This document shows positions 37,801 through 46,325 of a DNA stretch of 64,000 nucleotides, piece after piece. The stretch is from Bacteroidota bacterium (GTDB lineage: Bacteria > Bacteroidota > Bacteroidia > Cytophagales > Cyclobacteriaceae): the NCBI GenBank assembly GCA_024280115.1, contig JAJRQT010000106.1, positions 62,001 through 126,000 of the forward strand, given 5' to 3'. Both the position numbers and the translations under genes were made by a program. The notes under the pieces were generated by a model. That model was not told the origin of the DNA. It saw only the letters and a list, made by a program, of their open reading frames with translations, and ran no database searches. Position 1 is the stretch's first letter; every line of letters begins with the position of its first letter.

Positions 37801-39682
37801 TATTTTTTATCGCTCTCCAAATTTGTTGAATTTCTTTTACAGATAGCTTTGTTTGATTGAGTAATACAAAATGTTTATGGAGATCTTCTTCATCAAATAA
37901 CACATAACAATCCGCTGAGATATTTTCGTCGCGTCCTGCACGTCCTGCTTCTTGTACATAGTTTTCTAAAGAGTCGGATATTTCATAGTGGATGACCATC
38001 CCAACGTCTTTTTTATCAACACCCATCCCGAAAGCAGAAGTGGCAACCATAGTTTGTACATCCCCGGACATAAAAGCGTTTTGATTCTCTGTTTTCTCCT
38101 TCACATCCATTTTACCATGATAGGGTTTTGCGTGAAATCCATCTTCACTTAATCGTTCTGCAAGTTTATAGGCTTTCGCGGTCCTTGAAACATAGATTAT
38201 TGTAGGGCAGTTCTTCGATTCAATCAGACTTCTTAAATTGTTGTATTTCTTCTCCTCATCGGGACAAGCATACACTTTGTACTGCAAATTTGTTCTCGGT
38301 GCATTAGCCAGGTAAGTATCAAGTTCGACGGATAGTTTTTCCTTAAAATATTGACGAATGTCTTCAATGACCTTTGGTTTTGCTGTAGCCGTAAAACAAG
38401 AAACAGGGATTGTATCAGAAAGATTCTTTTTCTCCCGCAGTTGGTTTATAAAATCGCCAATATATTGATAGTCAACCCGGAAATCCTGCCCCCAGGCAGA
38501 AAAACAATGTGCCTCATCAATCACAAACCGAACAATATTTCTACCTAACAACAGCCGTTCAATGGTTTTCGATCTCAATGACTCCGGTGAGATATATAGT
38601 ATTGAAGCCAGGCCATCTTCAACTCTTTCAAACGATTTAGCGCGTTCAATAGGATCAAGTGATCCGTTGATGGTAACAGCATCTGTAATTCCGCTTATCT
38701 CAAGATTGTCAACCTGATCTTTCATCAATGATTGTAAAGGAGAAATCACCACAGTCAATCCTTTGGTATTTCTGCCTGACATTAAAGCGGGAACTTGAAA
38801 AGTAAGAGATTTTCCTCCTCCTGTAGGAAATACAGCAAGAAGTGATCTGTGTTCTATGGCAGCTTTTACTGCCTTTTCCTGTAAAGGATCTCCATTGTAG
38901 GTGCGGTATGATTCATAGCCAAAAAAGTCCATCAAACCTTTTCTTGCATCTAACGCATCATCGCAATACGGACAACCAGTGATACAAGGGTTGTTTCTAA
39001 GCAAATACATTATTCTTTCTACCTCGGGATAATTTATTAAAACCCATGGAGGGGTAACAGAATAGCGATCAGTCGTATTTATTAAAGCTAAACAATAAGC
39101 AAACTCAATTGGATGTTTATCGATAAGATGAGCAATTGGTGCGCTTGAACAAAAATTTTCTTTAAAAGTAAAATTCATTAATCCGGATATATCACTGGTT
39201 TCAGTTGTACTGAATGACAAATAAGCAAAGAATGACTTAAACTCATTTTGACTATTTAATAAGAAGTAAAAAATCTGCTTTAAAGAGTCATCCAGTTTGT
39301 TGAAAGCAGCTATTTCATCATAAAATAAATCTTTGGCTTTTAAGGAATCATTTACCGGATTATTTAACTCGTCCGTTTGTAATTTATCATCCTTAAGTAG
39401 CTTGTGATAGGGCCTTGTAGGAAATAATAGTGGAGATAAAAATAGTGTGTCAATAATCTGAAAACGATCTGAATACGGAGATAAAAGCTGTTTTTGAATA
39501 AACTTTAAATCGTGCTTGATTATATTATGTCCACAAATAAAATCAGTATTTTCCAGGAAGGCAGTAAATTCTTCCAGCTTATTTGAATGAAAAATGCTCC
39601 CATCACTTTTTACAGCTCCGATATCAAGAATTTTATTGTTTTTTGGTTCTATTTCAGCGTCAAAGAATGTGATAGATTTCAT
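34877..39682 (-). CDS. exonuclease-RecQ-UvrD triple-domain helicase
   Basis: A single frame of 1601 residues. The N-terminus is a DEDD-type exonuclease-like domain (DAE at 8-10, GHNIIKHD at 51-58). Three cysteines in CITGCPYC (233, 237, 240) lie before the RecQ helicase: Walker A FPTGGGKS (285-292), VIDEAH (387-392), and motif VI QEAGRAGRD (577-585). After a long helical linker, a UvrD/Rep-type helicase follows: AAGPGSGKT (1066-1074), VIDEAQD (1172-1178), VGDDDQNIYTFRGAD (1202-1216), STIHKAKGKEF (1426-1436) and YVAMTRAK (1458-1465). Likely a DNA repair or defence enzyme. It is a single-gene unit, with a possible TCACTTTG -7-like box upstream (one mismatch). Confidence 0.88.
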   Translation of the reverse strand: MKSITFFDAEIEPKNNKILDIGAVKSDGSIFHSNKLEEFTAFLENTDFICGHNIIKHDLKFIQKQLLSPYSDRFQIIDTLFLSPLLFPTRPYHKLLKDDKLQTDELNNPVNDSLKAKDLFYDEIAAFNKLDDSLKQIFYFLLNSQNEFKSFFAYLSFSTTETSDISGLMNFTFKENFCSSAPIAHLIDKHPIEFAYCLALINTTDRYSVTPPWVLINYPEVERIMYLLRNNPCITGCPYCDDALDARKGLMDFFGYESYRTYNGDPLQEKAVKAAIEHRSLLAVFPTGGGKSLTFQVPALMSGRNTKGLTVVISPLQSLMKDQVDNLEISGITDAVTINGSLDPIERAKSFERVEDGLASILYISPESLRSKTIERLLLGRNIVRFVIDEAHCFSAWGQDFRVDYQYIGDFINQLREKKNLSDTIPVSCFTATAKPKVIEDIRQYFKEKLSVELDTYLANAPRTNLQYKVYACPDEEKKYNNLRSLIESKNCPTIIYVSRTAKAYKLAERLSEDGFHAKPYHGKMDVKEKTENQNAFMSGDVQTMVATSAFGMGVDKKDVGMVIHYEISDSLENYVQEAGRAGRDENISADCYVLFDEEDLHKHFVLLNQTKLSVKEIQQIWRAIKNITKYRATVSNSALEIARKAGWDDNVVEIETRVTTAIAALEQAGYLKRGQNIPRIFANSILSKNAQQAIEKINSSSRFDSQQKVKAIRIIKKLFSTKSRKHSNDEVAESRIDYISDHLGIVKEEVIKIITLLREEKILADTKDLTAFIKQNDNINQSLSTVKTFAKIENYLLTIIEEQEKTFNLKELNEECLASGCTEVNPYKIKIILNFWAIKNWIKRKNQNYSKNHVSIICTQPKETLKEKQKKRYELSSFIVNYLFDKMMADKDHGSNEILVEFSVHDLKDGYKKKSILFKSEVSIDDIEDALFYLSRIEAIKIEGGFLVVYNKLTIDRLEQNNQIQYKNDDYRQLNDFYQNKREQIHIAGEYAKKMLEDYESALRFVEDHFQLNYVSFLKKYFPGSRRGEIKRNITPKKFKQLFGELSPRQLQIINNNQTQYILVAAGPGSGKTRVLVHKLASLLLMEDVKHEQLLMLTFSRAATTEFKKRLLELIGNAANFIEIKTFHSYCFDLLGRVGSIEKSDNILQQTIEKIENGEVEPNRITKTVLVIDEAQDMNAQEFGLIKSLMDKNTEMRVIAVGDDDQNIYTFRGADSKYFEQFVNGKNATKYEMVENYRSKKNLVEFTNQFVERIHPRFKTTPIVPVQNDNGEIRLIHYERQNLIVPLVNDIFSAGLSGTTCILTKTNDEALQISELLLKNKMPAKLIQSNDGFDLYNLYEIRSFIDDLNVDSNTPIISINTWNNAKRKFARKHANSTNYDLCKNLLVDFQKTNSKVKYKSDFEVFIKESKLEDFTFGHGETIYVSTIHKAKGKEFDNVFLLLNNFDGYSNDNKRQLYVAMTRAKRNLTIHYNGSYLNNIDVEELYRFSDTNTYSEPDHLVYHLTHKDINLGYFSFVQNRLNSLQSGDSLLSNNEGLTNSNGEQIIKFSKTFRAVKISQEEKGYKVVESKVNFILYWNNKDEMGENDQEIKIVLPELFFEK

Positions 39683-39876
39683 CGCAATTATTCTGAATAA
39701 TTAACAAAGTGAAATAATGGAAAACACCACCCCGCAAGGCAGTTTTGATTTTTAGTGTTAATTTGACATCGATATTAATTTAATATTTAATTACCAAATA
39801 TTTCAGCATAATTTTCTTCGATATCAGCAATTTTTTTTATGCCCAGAATGCTTGCACCACCTCGACTAATTTGAAA

Positions 39877-40608
39877 TTATTCCTGATCCGGGAGTTTTAA
39901 TGTGTAGAAAAATCGCAGCCGGATTATATGTTCAGAAGTTTGGAACCCGTCATCTGATAACTCTCTCGATTGCTGCCAAATATAAAACAATTCAAAACGT
40001 AATCGGTCCGAAGATCGATGCCCAATCGCTGCATAATAGCGCTGATTATTTACAAATAATTCTGTAGCACTTTTACCAATAGGCACGAATACCTCCCACA
40101 TTCCCTTAAGATAAAAAGACTTTTTTTCTCCCAATAGTTTAAAATCTATTGTACGGGCTCTAAACAAATACCGGCCTCGGATATTCGAATCATTTTCCAG
40201 CTTTTCATAAAAGAAGAATCGTTCTTCAAAACGAATTCTATGATAAAAATCCACCCAGCCGATATCTGGCCAGGATATATGAGCATCCTGAAAAAGACGA
40301 ATTTCATAAGCGTTGCCGAGTGTATTATTAAATGTATTGAAGGAGCCAACGCCACCTGAAATTTTAATCACTGGAGAAACTGTATAATTAATGGTAGGTC
40401 TTATATAAAATAAATTCCAGTCTTTAGAAGAAACAATTCCCCGTAAACCCACATCCCCTCCGACTGACAATTTTGGTTTGAAGAAATAAGCAAAGGTAAC
40501 GTCTGTCCAGGTTTGAAAATCAACAGCATCATTTTGAGCGTGAGCTTCGATAGCAAAAGAAATAATGACTATTAGTATTAAACATTTGACTTTGGCGAAA
40601 TTGAACAC
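39877..40608 (-). CDS. DUF2490 outer-membrane beta-barrel protein
   Basis: A 243-residue exported protein. A signal peptide (about 1-24, ending AHA) is followed by alternating hydrophobic strands rich in aromatic residues, with the family start DFQTWTDV and FYHRIRFEER mid-protein. The pattern is a small barrel of about 10-12 strands ending near LRFFYTLKLP. Function unknown. It begins two bases after nhaA on the same strand, so the two are co-transcribed. Confidence 0.85.
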   Translation of the reverse strand: MFNFAKVKCLILIVIISFAIEAHAQNDAVDFQTWTDVTFAYFFKPKLSVGGDVGLRGIVSSKDWNLFYIRPTINYTVSPVIKISGGVGSFNTFNNTLGNAYEIRLFQDAHISWPDIGWVDFYHRIRFEERFFFYEKLENDSNIRGRYLFRARTIDFKLLGEKKSFYLKGMWEVFVPIGKSATELFVNNQRYYAAIGHRSSDRLRFELFYIWQQSRELSDDGFQTSEHIIRLRFFYTLKLPDQE

Positions 40609-40610
40609 AT

Positions 40611-41948
40611 CTATTTTTTTTGTTTTGAAGAATAACTAAGCAACATCATTCCCAAAACGGCTGAAAGTATCGAAGCGGAAAACACACCTACCTTGGCTGT
40701 TTGAACATGCTGCTCGTCGCTAAACGCCAAATCGGAAATGAATATTGACATAGTAAATCCAATCCCGGCAAGTAGTGATGCACCGTAAATCTGCCTGAAA
40801 TCTACTCCTTTCGGCAAGGAAGTTATCTTCATTTTTACAATCAAGTGGGTTAATAAGGAAATACCCAGGAATTTGCCTAGTACCAAACCAGCTATAATTC
40901 CGAGTGAAATGGGATGAAATAACAATTCTAATAAACTACCTTCTATTCTAACGCCTGCATTGGCCAACGCAAATATTGGGAGGATAAAAAAAACAGAAAA
41001 AGGATGCAATATATGCTCAAGTTTTTGCGAAGGGCTCTCGGCTTCTTTTGTGATTTTTATGACTTCGTCCAGCGTATGTGCCTCATCTGAAGAGAGCATT
41101 GCAATATTTTCTGTTGTTGAAATCTTTGATCCTTTTAGGAGTTTCTTTAATCGATCGATATACTGTCTTCCGCTGATTTTCGGTTTAGCCGGAATTGCCA
41201 TAGCCACAAGTACTCCTGCAATGGTCGCGTGCACACCTGAATAGATGAAGGACAGCCAAACTCCTCCTAAACCAACAATCGCATAAAAAGCCGTATGGCG
41301 AATACCTAACTTATTGCCTCCAAATAATACACCTAAAAAGATCATGGCATAAATGATTTCAGTTATATCAATAGACTCTGTGTAGAAAAAAGCAATTACC
41401 AAAATAGCTCCAAGATCATCTGCAATAGCCAGGGCAGTGAGGAACATTTTCAATTTCACATTTACGCGATTTCCAAGAAGTGACATAAGGCCCAGTGCAA
41501 AAGCAATGTCTGTTGCCATTGGAATTCCCCACCCTTCAATATTCTGAGGATTATTATAGTTAAAAGCTACATATATCAGAGCAGGTACCAGCATTCCTCC
41601 AACAGCGGCAGCAATTGGCAAAATTGCATCTTGAAAACTTGACAATCCGCCATCCATCACTTCCCGTTTAATTTCAAGGCCAATGACAAAAAAGAACATG
41701 GCCATCAGTCCATCATTAACCCAATGATGCAGGTCTCCTTTTAATTCGAAATCGCCAAAAGAAAAGCCCATTTTCACATTGTGCCAGATGTGGTTATACA
41801 CATCATAATAAGACGAATTAGCCCAAACAACAGCAATAATCGTGACCCCAATCAATAAGAATCCTCCAAAGGATTCCTGATGAATGAATTTGTGGATATT
41901 GAAACCTGTACTTGTATGATTGTCGCCATTCATAATGTTTGAAATCAA
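40611..41948 (-). CDS. nhaA: Na+/H+ antiporter NhaA
   Basis: NhaA exchanges sodium for protons across the inner membrane and protects against alkali and salt. The 445-residue protein has about 12 helices, with the ion-binding aspartates in ALAIADDLGAI (near residue 173) and the discontinuous helix region MATDIAFALG. A central cytoplasmic loop (about 265-310) is rich in charged residues and longer than in E. coli NhaA (388 residues). DUF2490 follows directly. It is one of the intact members of the ion-homeostasis cluster. Confidence 0.95.
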   Translation of the reverse strand: MISNIMNGDNHTSTGFNIHKFIHQESFGGFLLIGVTIIAVVWANSSYYDVYNHIWHNVKMGFSFGDFELKGDLHHWVNDGLMAMFFFVIGLEIKREVMDGGLSSFQDAILPIAAAVGGMLVPALIYVAFNYNNPQNIEGWGIPMATDIAFALGLMSLLGNRVNVKLKMFLTALAIADDLGAILVIAFFYTESIDITEIIYAMIFLGVLFGGNKLGIRHTAFYAIVGLGGVWLSFIYSGVHATIAGVLVAMAIPAKPKISGRQYIDRLKKLLKGSKISTTENIAMLSSDEAHTLDEVIKITKEAESPSQKLEHILHPFSVFFILPIFALANAGVRIEGSLLELLFHPISLGIIAGLVLGKFLGISLLTHLIVKMKITSLPKGVDFRQIYGASLLAGIGFTMSIFISDLAFSDEQHVQTAKVGVFSASILSAVLGMMLLSYSSKQKK

Positions 41949-42043
41949 TAACGCTAAACTCTGATAAATATAACGTCTTGCTTTTTAATAAAGCTAATGG
42001 ATTAAATAGAATTATTCCAATTCATATATTTCCCTGATGCCTT

Positions 42044-42618
42044 TCAAAATTTTACGATCATCCTATTCAATTCAATGAATTTGAATCCATCAATCCAGTT
42101 TTTCTTTACCAGGTATTCTAAATCTTTGGATTGATTGGAAAGTATCGCATTATGAATATTTGATTCCCGCTCAACAGCATCGGACTCTTCCTGAGATAAG
42201 TATTTTCTGTAATCCTTCTTTTGATCTCCCCGCAGGTTAGTTTTTAGCGCATATAAAAAAGCGATATGCCTGTAAATTGTTCTCTTTTTTATCCCATTTA
42301 ACTCTTCCTCCACCTCAGCATTGGCAACCGATGAATAATGAACCAATTGTCGTGCCCAGGATCTGGAATCGTTCACAAGCGCCCCCAAATTTTCCTGGCT
42401 TCCCACCAACGATCATAAGCTTGATTGTTATTGAAACCAATAAAAAAGGCTAAAGCGGGACCTAGAATACCTGGAATGATTGCTGGGAATTCTATATAAT
42501 GTAGTAAGATATAATCATTAAAAAGATATGTCGAAACACAAATAAGGGCGAGAATCAAGAAACTTCTCCAGGTTCCTTTTATGATCCTGCCTAATATTAT
42601 TGTTTTTCTAATAATCAT
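42044..42618 (-). pseudogene. bestrophin-like anion channel, frameshifted and truncated
   Basis: Two frames make the N-terminal ~195 residues of a bestrophin/UPF0187 channel. The first frame (42618-42373) ends ...YDRWWEARKIWG; the second resumes GALVNDSRSWARQ, a strong family signature. A run of five G near 42384 needs one more G to join the frames. The second part stops after FKFIELNRM, where intact members continue for about 100 residues; that C-terminal region is missing. Both a one-base loss and a truncation point to a dead gene. It lies 29 bases after hdeD and before nhaA. Confidence 0.8.
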
Positions 42619-42647
42619 TTTAATCTCCTTTTATACCCATTGATCTG

Positions 42648-43346
42648 TTACTCTTTTAGCGCCTCATCTACTTTTTCTTTTATTTGCTTTAATGCACTTT
42701 TAATATCATCTGGATTGTCATCGATATAATTTTCTACTGACTTTCTTAACTCTATGAGTTTTTCATTATCATGCTCTCTCAATATAGTGACTTTATTTTT
42801 CACTTTTTTCAACCACAGCGAAACCGCTATCATTGAAAAGCCAAGTGACAATAATGAAACAGCGGTAAAAATCAATACCATGGAAGCGCCAAAAATGGGA
42901 TTGGCTATCATCATCAGCCCAAGCATGGCATTAATAATCCCCAGGACTAAAACCCAGCCCCAGCTCTTGACGCCATGAGATTTGAGATTAAACGACGACC
43001 CAATAACCAAGCTTCCTCTCATCAACACCCAAAAGCCCACGAAGAGCGGAAGCACAGCCATTGACAAGTTTGGATGAATGAACAGGACTAAGCCAATTAT
43101 AGCAGAAATTATTCCTCCCGCCAACTGCATGCCCCATCCTTCCATTCGTTCACGATTGCTCAGGGAAAGGGATATTGCCCCGATACCATCAACAAGCATA
43201 AATGCGGCAAAGAAGATACTGAGTGTGAGATAGCTTTTCTCAGGAACGGAAAAAACATACACAGATCCCATCAGAAAAAGGATTCCTAAAAGAAGATATA
43301 TCCACCAATTATTAATCGTACTTTTTATTTTGATTAGTTTATTCAT
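42648..43346 (-). CDS. HdeD/DUF308 family membrane protein
   Basis: A 232-residue protein with six hydrophobic helices in three pairs (about 17-32, 38-58, 75-92, 97-117, 127-147, 152-175) and a charged coiled tail (about 185-232). The first 175 residues match the HdeD/DUF308 pattern (GILFLMGSVYVF, GIISAIIGLVLF, GIINAMLGLMMIANP). HdeD helps acid resistance in enteric bacteria; here the role is inferred only. It is intact and sits between kefB and bestrophin remnants. Confidence 0.88.
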   Translation of the reverse strand: MNKLIKIKSTINNWWIYLLLGILFLMGSVYVFSVPEKSYLTLSIFFAAFMLVDGIGAISLSLSNRERMEGWGMQLAGGIISAIIGLVLFIHPNLSMAVLPLFVGFWVLMRGSLVIGSSFNLKSHGVKSWGWVLVLGIINAMLGLMMIANPIFGASMVLIFTAVSLLSLGFSMIAVSLWLKKVKNKVTILREHDNEKLIELRKSVENYIDDNPDDIKSALKQIKEKVDEALKE

Positions 43347-43426
43347 TGTGATTTATTTTAATATTTGTCATTTACAATATCACTATTTATCTGGATTATC
43401 AGTGTTGATATTTGAATTATATTTTT

Positions 43427-44850
43427 CTAAAAAATTTGGAAGGTTTGCTCGGCATAGCCAACACCCGCTTCAGCATACAGATTAACCTCAATAATTCACG
43501 GGAAGAATGCGATACAGGAAACAAGGAATTGATTATCTGATATTTACAGTAAAATTTTAACACAAATGGTTACCCCAAAAATGAGGAACAAATTTTTAAT
43601 GAAAAATAAATCAATTCATTGTCCTGCAGTATTTTAAGCGTTTCAATAACTATCTCCCGAATTATTCGGGTTAAACACGACTTGCACTCCCGTTTCCTTT
43701 AACTCTTCGATTTCATCATTGTACCTTGAAAGCCCGGCTATCAACACTTTTTTATAGCTTTTTCTTATTTGCTTTGTCACTTGCAAATGTGTAAGATGAT
43801 TGGATGTAGCCAGAAAAATCAGACGCACATTGGTATTTTGGGGTATGCGTTGCCAAAATTCCAAATCCGTGGCATCGCCATATATAACGGGACGTTTTGC
43901 CAATAGTTGGCGGCTAATTTCCTCCTTGTCATAATCGATACCCAATACTAGCTGTTTATATTTTTCGCTCAACGTATTGTAAACCTCTGTGCCAACACGC
44001 CCCATACCAAGGACTATAACTTGCGCATCTCTTAACTCAATCTGTTCGTCTTCGGGCAGGCGAGTTTTGGTTTCGAATCGTTGAAGCCATGTTTGCCAAC
44101 GTGAGTAAAGTGTCTGAGCAGTCATATTTAAAGGAGAAGCAATAATTAGTGTTATGGATAACGAGAGTGTAAAAATCAGCAACCATTCCGCAGCGAGCCA
44201 GCCATTGGCCACACCTGCCGCGCCGACAATCAATCCAAATTCGCTATAATTGGCGAGACTTATAGAGCTTAGGGTTGCAGTGCGTGCCCGTAATTTAAAT
44301 CGGGTAAGCAGAAGAAAGAATAAGGCTACCTTAACCGGTACTGCCAGCGTAAATAAAAATGAGATGCCCAGGGCCTCAAGAGTCGGAGTTCCGAATAGGC
44401 CGATTGTAAGGAAAAACCCCACAAGAAAGAGGTCTTTAAAACTATGCAACGCCTTGTTAAGTTCTTTTGCTTTGGGATGGCCCGCCAGCATTATGCCAAA
44501 TACCAACGCTCCTAAATCCGGTTTTAGGCCCACCTGTATGAAAAGCAAGGCCCCCGCAAAAGGGATAAACACGCCCAATAGTACCAGCAGCTCACCATGC
44601 CCTGATTTATTCAGGATCAAGAATAAAGGATATTTCTTAATTATTTGCGGCACAAAAATTAATAGAATTAATGCAAATGCCCAGGGAGAAGGCATCTTAC
44701 CCGAAGAAAAAGTCAGGAAGATTACGGCAAGTATATCCTGCATTATTAAAATACCAATGGCTATTCGTCCATGCGATGCTGACATCGCACCCTTTTCTTC
44801 CAGTATTTTAACCGCGAAAATTGTACTCGGAAAACTAAGGCCGAAGCCAT
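43427..44850 (-). pseudogene. kefB-type cation:proton antiporter, 5' truncated and interrupted by a MITE-like element
   Basis: The remains of a CPA2/KefB antiporter with a C-terminal TrkA-N domain. The frame is recognisable from GFGLSFPSTIFAVKILEEKG (about 44847) through SHGRIAIGILIMQD, the membrane helices and VIVLGMGRVGTEVY (TrkA-N) to GVQVVFN at 43675. Here a 185-bp insertion adds a new end (PNNSGDSY, stop 43643). Beyond the insertion the frame goes on as LYAEAGVGYAEQTFQIF with stop 43427. About 140 N-terminal residues are missing, replaced by the DUF3124 gene. An ATG at 44785 could give a shortened 380-residue protein, but it would lack early helices. Confidence 0.88.
43486..43670 (-). 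mobile_element. 185-bp MITE-like element in kefB with TTAA target duplication
   Basis: The ends, read inward, are CCCGAATAATTCGGGA and CCTCAATAATTCACGGGA: imperfect terminal inverted repeats that share AATAATTC and GGGA. TTAA lies at both outer borders (43482-43485 and 43671-43674). Taking out the element and one TTAA joins VVFN to LYAEAGVGYAEQ, the usual KefB C-terminal sequence, in frame. It codes for no transposase. A shorter relative lies at 16747-16838. Confidence 0.88.
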
Positions 44851-45195
44851 CTTTGATATCCGGAACGGTGTTTCAACAAATTCTTTCAATAATGAGCCGT
44901 CATCACCATAATATGATACCGATTTGATAAAGATCGGATTATCAATATCTGTATTGCGAATACTGAATGTCACTGCAAAATTTATTCGACTTTCCTCGTT
45001 GCTGGAATAAACAGAATGAATCTGTGAATAAGCGGGTACATAAACCTTTTGGCAATTAGAAAAATCCAAATCTCCCGATGCAGCGATTGGTTGAATGTGT
45101 TGTGGAATTTCCTTCATTTCCTCTTTCCCGGGGATACACGACAAAGAAAACCATACAAGAATGATATATGCAGGCAATGATTTGAATGATTTCAT
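44842..45195 (-). pseudogene. DUF3124 lipoprotein, 3' end lost by fusion to kefB
   Basis: The 118 N-terminal residues look like an exported DUF3124 protein: lipobox SLSC (Cys20), VYVPAYSQIH, SIRNTDIDNPI, SVSYYGDDGSLL and VETPFRISKMAS. After this the frame runs out of phase through kefB sequence to a stop at 44761. The normal family end (about 40 residues) is missing. The joint at about 44842-44855 is best explained by a deletion that removed the end of this gene and the start of kefB, originally neighbours on the same strand. Confidence 0.75.
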
Positions 45196-45496
45196 GACAC
45201 ATTAATTGCTTTAAATTCAACTTAAATACAATATATTTAATAAAAAGAGACGAAGACAGTATCTGGCATTTTTTGCCTTCAGAAATAATAAAGCCTCCAT
45301 CGATAACCGCCTTCACAGAGAGTGCTCTAGCCAAAGGGCTCGTGGCAATAAATTCATTTTTTATCGCCGGCTGGATTTATGAATTTTTTCTGTGTCAATT
45401 TCAGGGATATGATTATTTGAATAGGTACATAAAACCATATAAATGTACATATCAACCATGCTCAAGTACCCTTATAGAAAAGTGCAATTAATCCAA
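45196..45496. other. Intergenic region left of the defence cassette
   Basis: About 300 bases with short open frames on both strands, none with a recognisable family. A minus-strand stretch near 45270-45335 reads ARALSVKAVIDGGFII and looks protein-like, so it may be a remnant of a lost gene; it cannot be identified. Confidence 0.3.
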
Positions 45497-45626
45497 ATCA
45501 GAGTCTCTACCAGCAGGACTTTGGGCCGCTTTATTTTGGACTGTGGGGATTCATTTGCTTCAGGTTGATTCGACATCTTATACATCACTGCTTCGACATG
45601 CCCTGTGGAACATGTCGAAGAGCTGG
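45497..45626 (+). repeat. Left direct repeat of the defence cassette (130 bp)
   Basis: It starts ATCAGAGTCTCTACCAGCAG and ends with a hairpin: arms 45591-45600 and 45611-45620 (CTTCGACATG and CATGTCGAAG) form ten perfect pairs around a ten-base loop, then AGCTGG. The right copy at 49477-49627 is in the same orientation. It lies 51 bases from the E2-gene stop. Confidence 0.8.
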
Positions 45627-45677
45627 GTTTAACGAAATTTAATATTTTCTTCCATTTCATCCTTGATTCCGCGATTG

Positions 45678-46325
45678 CTAAAAGGAAGGCAAATGGGGTT
45701 TTATTAATTTCAGAAAATAAACCATGTCATTTTTTAATAAATCAATTTCAATTTTTCTAAAATCCTTATAGCAAATAGAATGCTCTCCTCTATTGCATTT
45801 TTTTAGAATTTGACCACTCCCACAATAACATAAATCATGAATCTTAAGTTTTTTTCTTTCAATCCGCTGCATCATCAAACGTGCTATATTAAGATTGCTA
45901 TTTGTTTGCAAAATATCTCTGTAACCTTCTATGATGCCCATTGTATTGTGAGAATATTCTTCAGTTTTATAATTTCCATTAAGCTCATAAAATGAGTTAT
46001 TCTTAAAATAGGGAACCGCTATTTCTTTGACAAATAAATAAAGGCTAGTGATTTTTGTCTTTAATAAAATTTGAGATTTTGCTTGAGTTGTAAAACAACA
46101 TGAGCCGGAATCAGAATAAATATGTCTAGTTACCTTTCTGGGAATTCTTTCACTAAGCTCAAACACTTGTGGAAATAATATTGGGTATGGGGCTAATAAA
46201 ATTGACACATCATAAGAATCACCTTTTGAAATTAACAATTCACCCTTAATAGAATTATTTATTTCATTGTAATATAAATTTTGGTAATGATTATGTACTT
46301 CTTGTATTTGTTGTTTAAGATCCAT
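45678..46325 (-). CDS. CBASS E2-like protein with SEC-C zinc motif
   Basis: A 215-residue protein with an E2-like fold pattern. APYPILFPQVFELSERIPR is followed by RHIYSDSGSCC, where Cys76 or Cys77 fits the catalytic cysteine, like the conserved HxxxxGxxC segment of CBASS E2 proteins. The end has a SEC-C type zinc motif: CYCGSGQILKKC (Cys166, Cys168, Cys177) and His182. In type II-short CBASS a lone E2 acts on the cyclase and controls its activity. No E1 or JAB protease gene is present. It overlaps the CD-NTase gene by 11 bases, as third gene of the operon. The exact class is inferred. Confidence 0.78.
   Translation of the reverse strand: MDLKQQIQEVHNHYQNLYYNEINNSIKGELLISKGDSYDVSILLAPYPILFPQVFELSERIPRKVTRHIYSDSGSCCFTTQAKSQILLKTKITSLYLFVKEIAVPYFKNNSFYELNGNYKTEEYSHNTMGIIEGYRDILQTNSNLNIARLMMQRIERKKLKIHDLCYCGSGQILKKCNRGEHSICYKDFRKIEIDLLKNDMVYFLKLIKPHLPSF

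Noticed and set aside
42373..42409. Programmed frameshift in the bestrophin gene
   Set aside because: The gene also lacks its C-terminal ~100 residues, so decay is simpler.
45056..45334. Minus-strand frame starting ARALSVKAVIDGG
   Set aside because: It overlaps the DUF3124 gene in another frame; the first part may be a gene remnant but cannot be identified.
45472..45660. Minus-strand open frame with the peptide SSTCSTGHVEA
   Set aside because: The same peptide appears at 49449-49664, but both come from the direct-repeat DNA and its hairpin; neither has a gene-like start or family.
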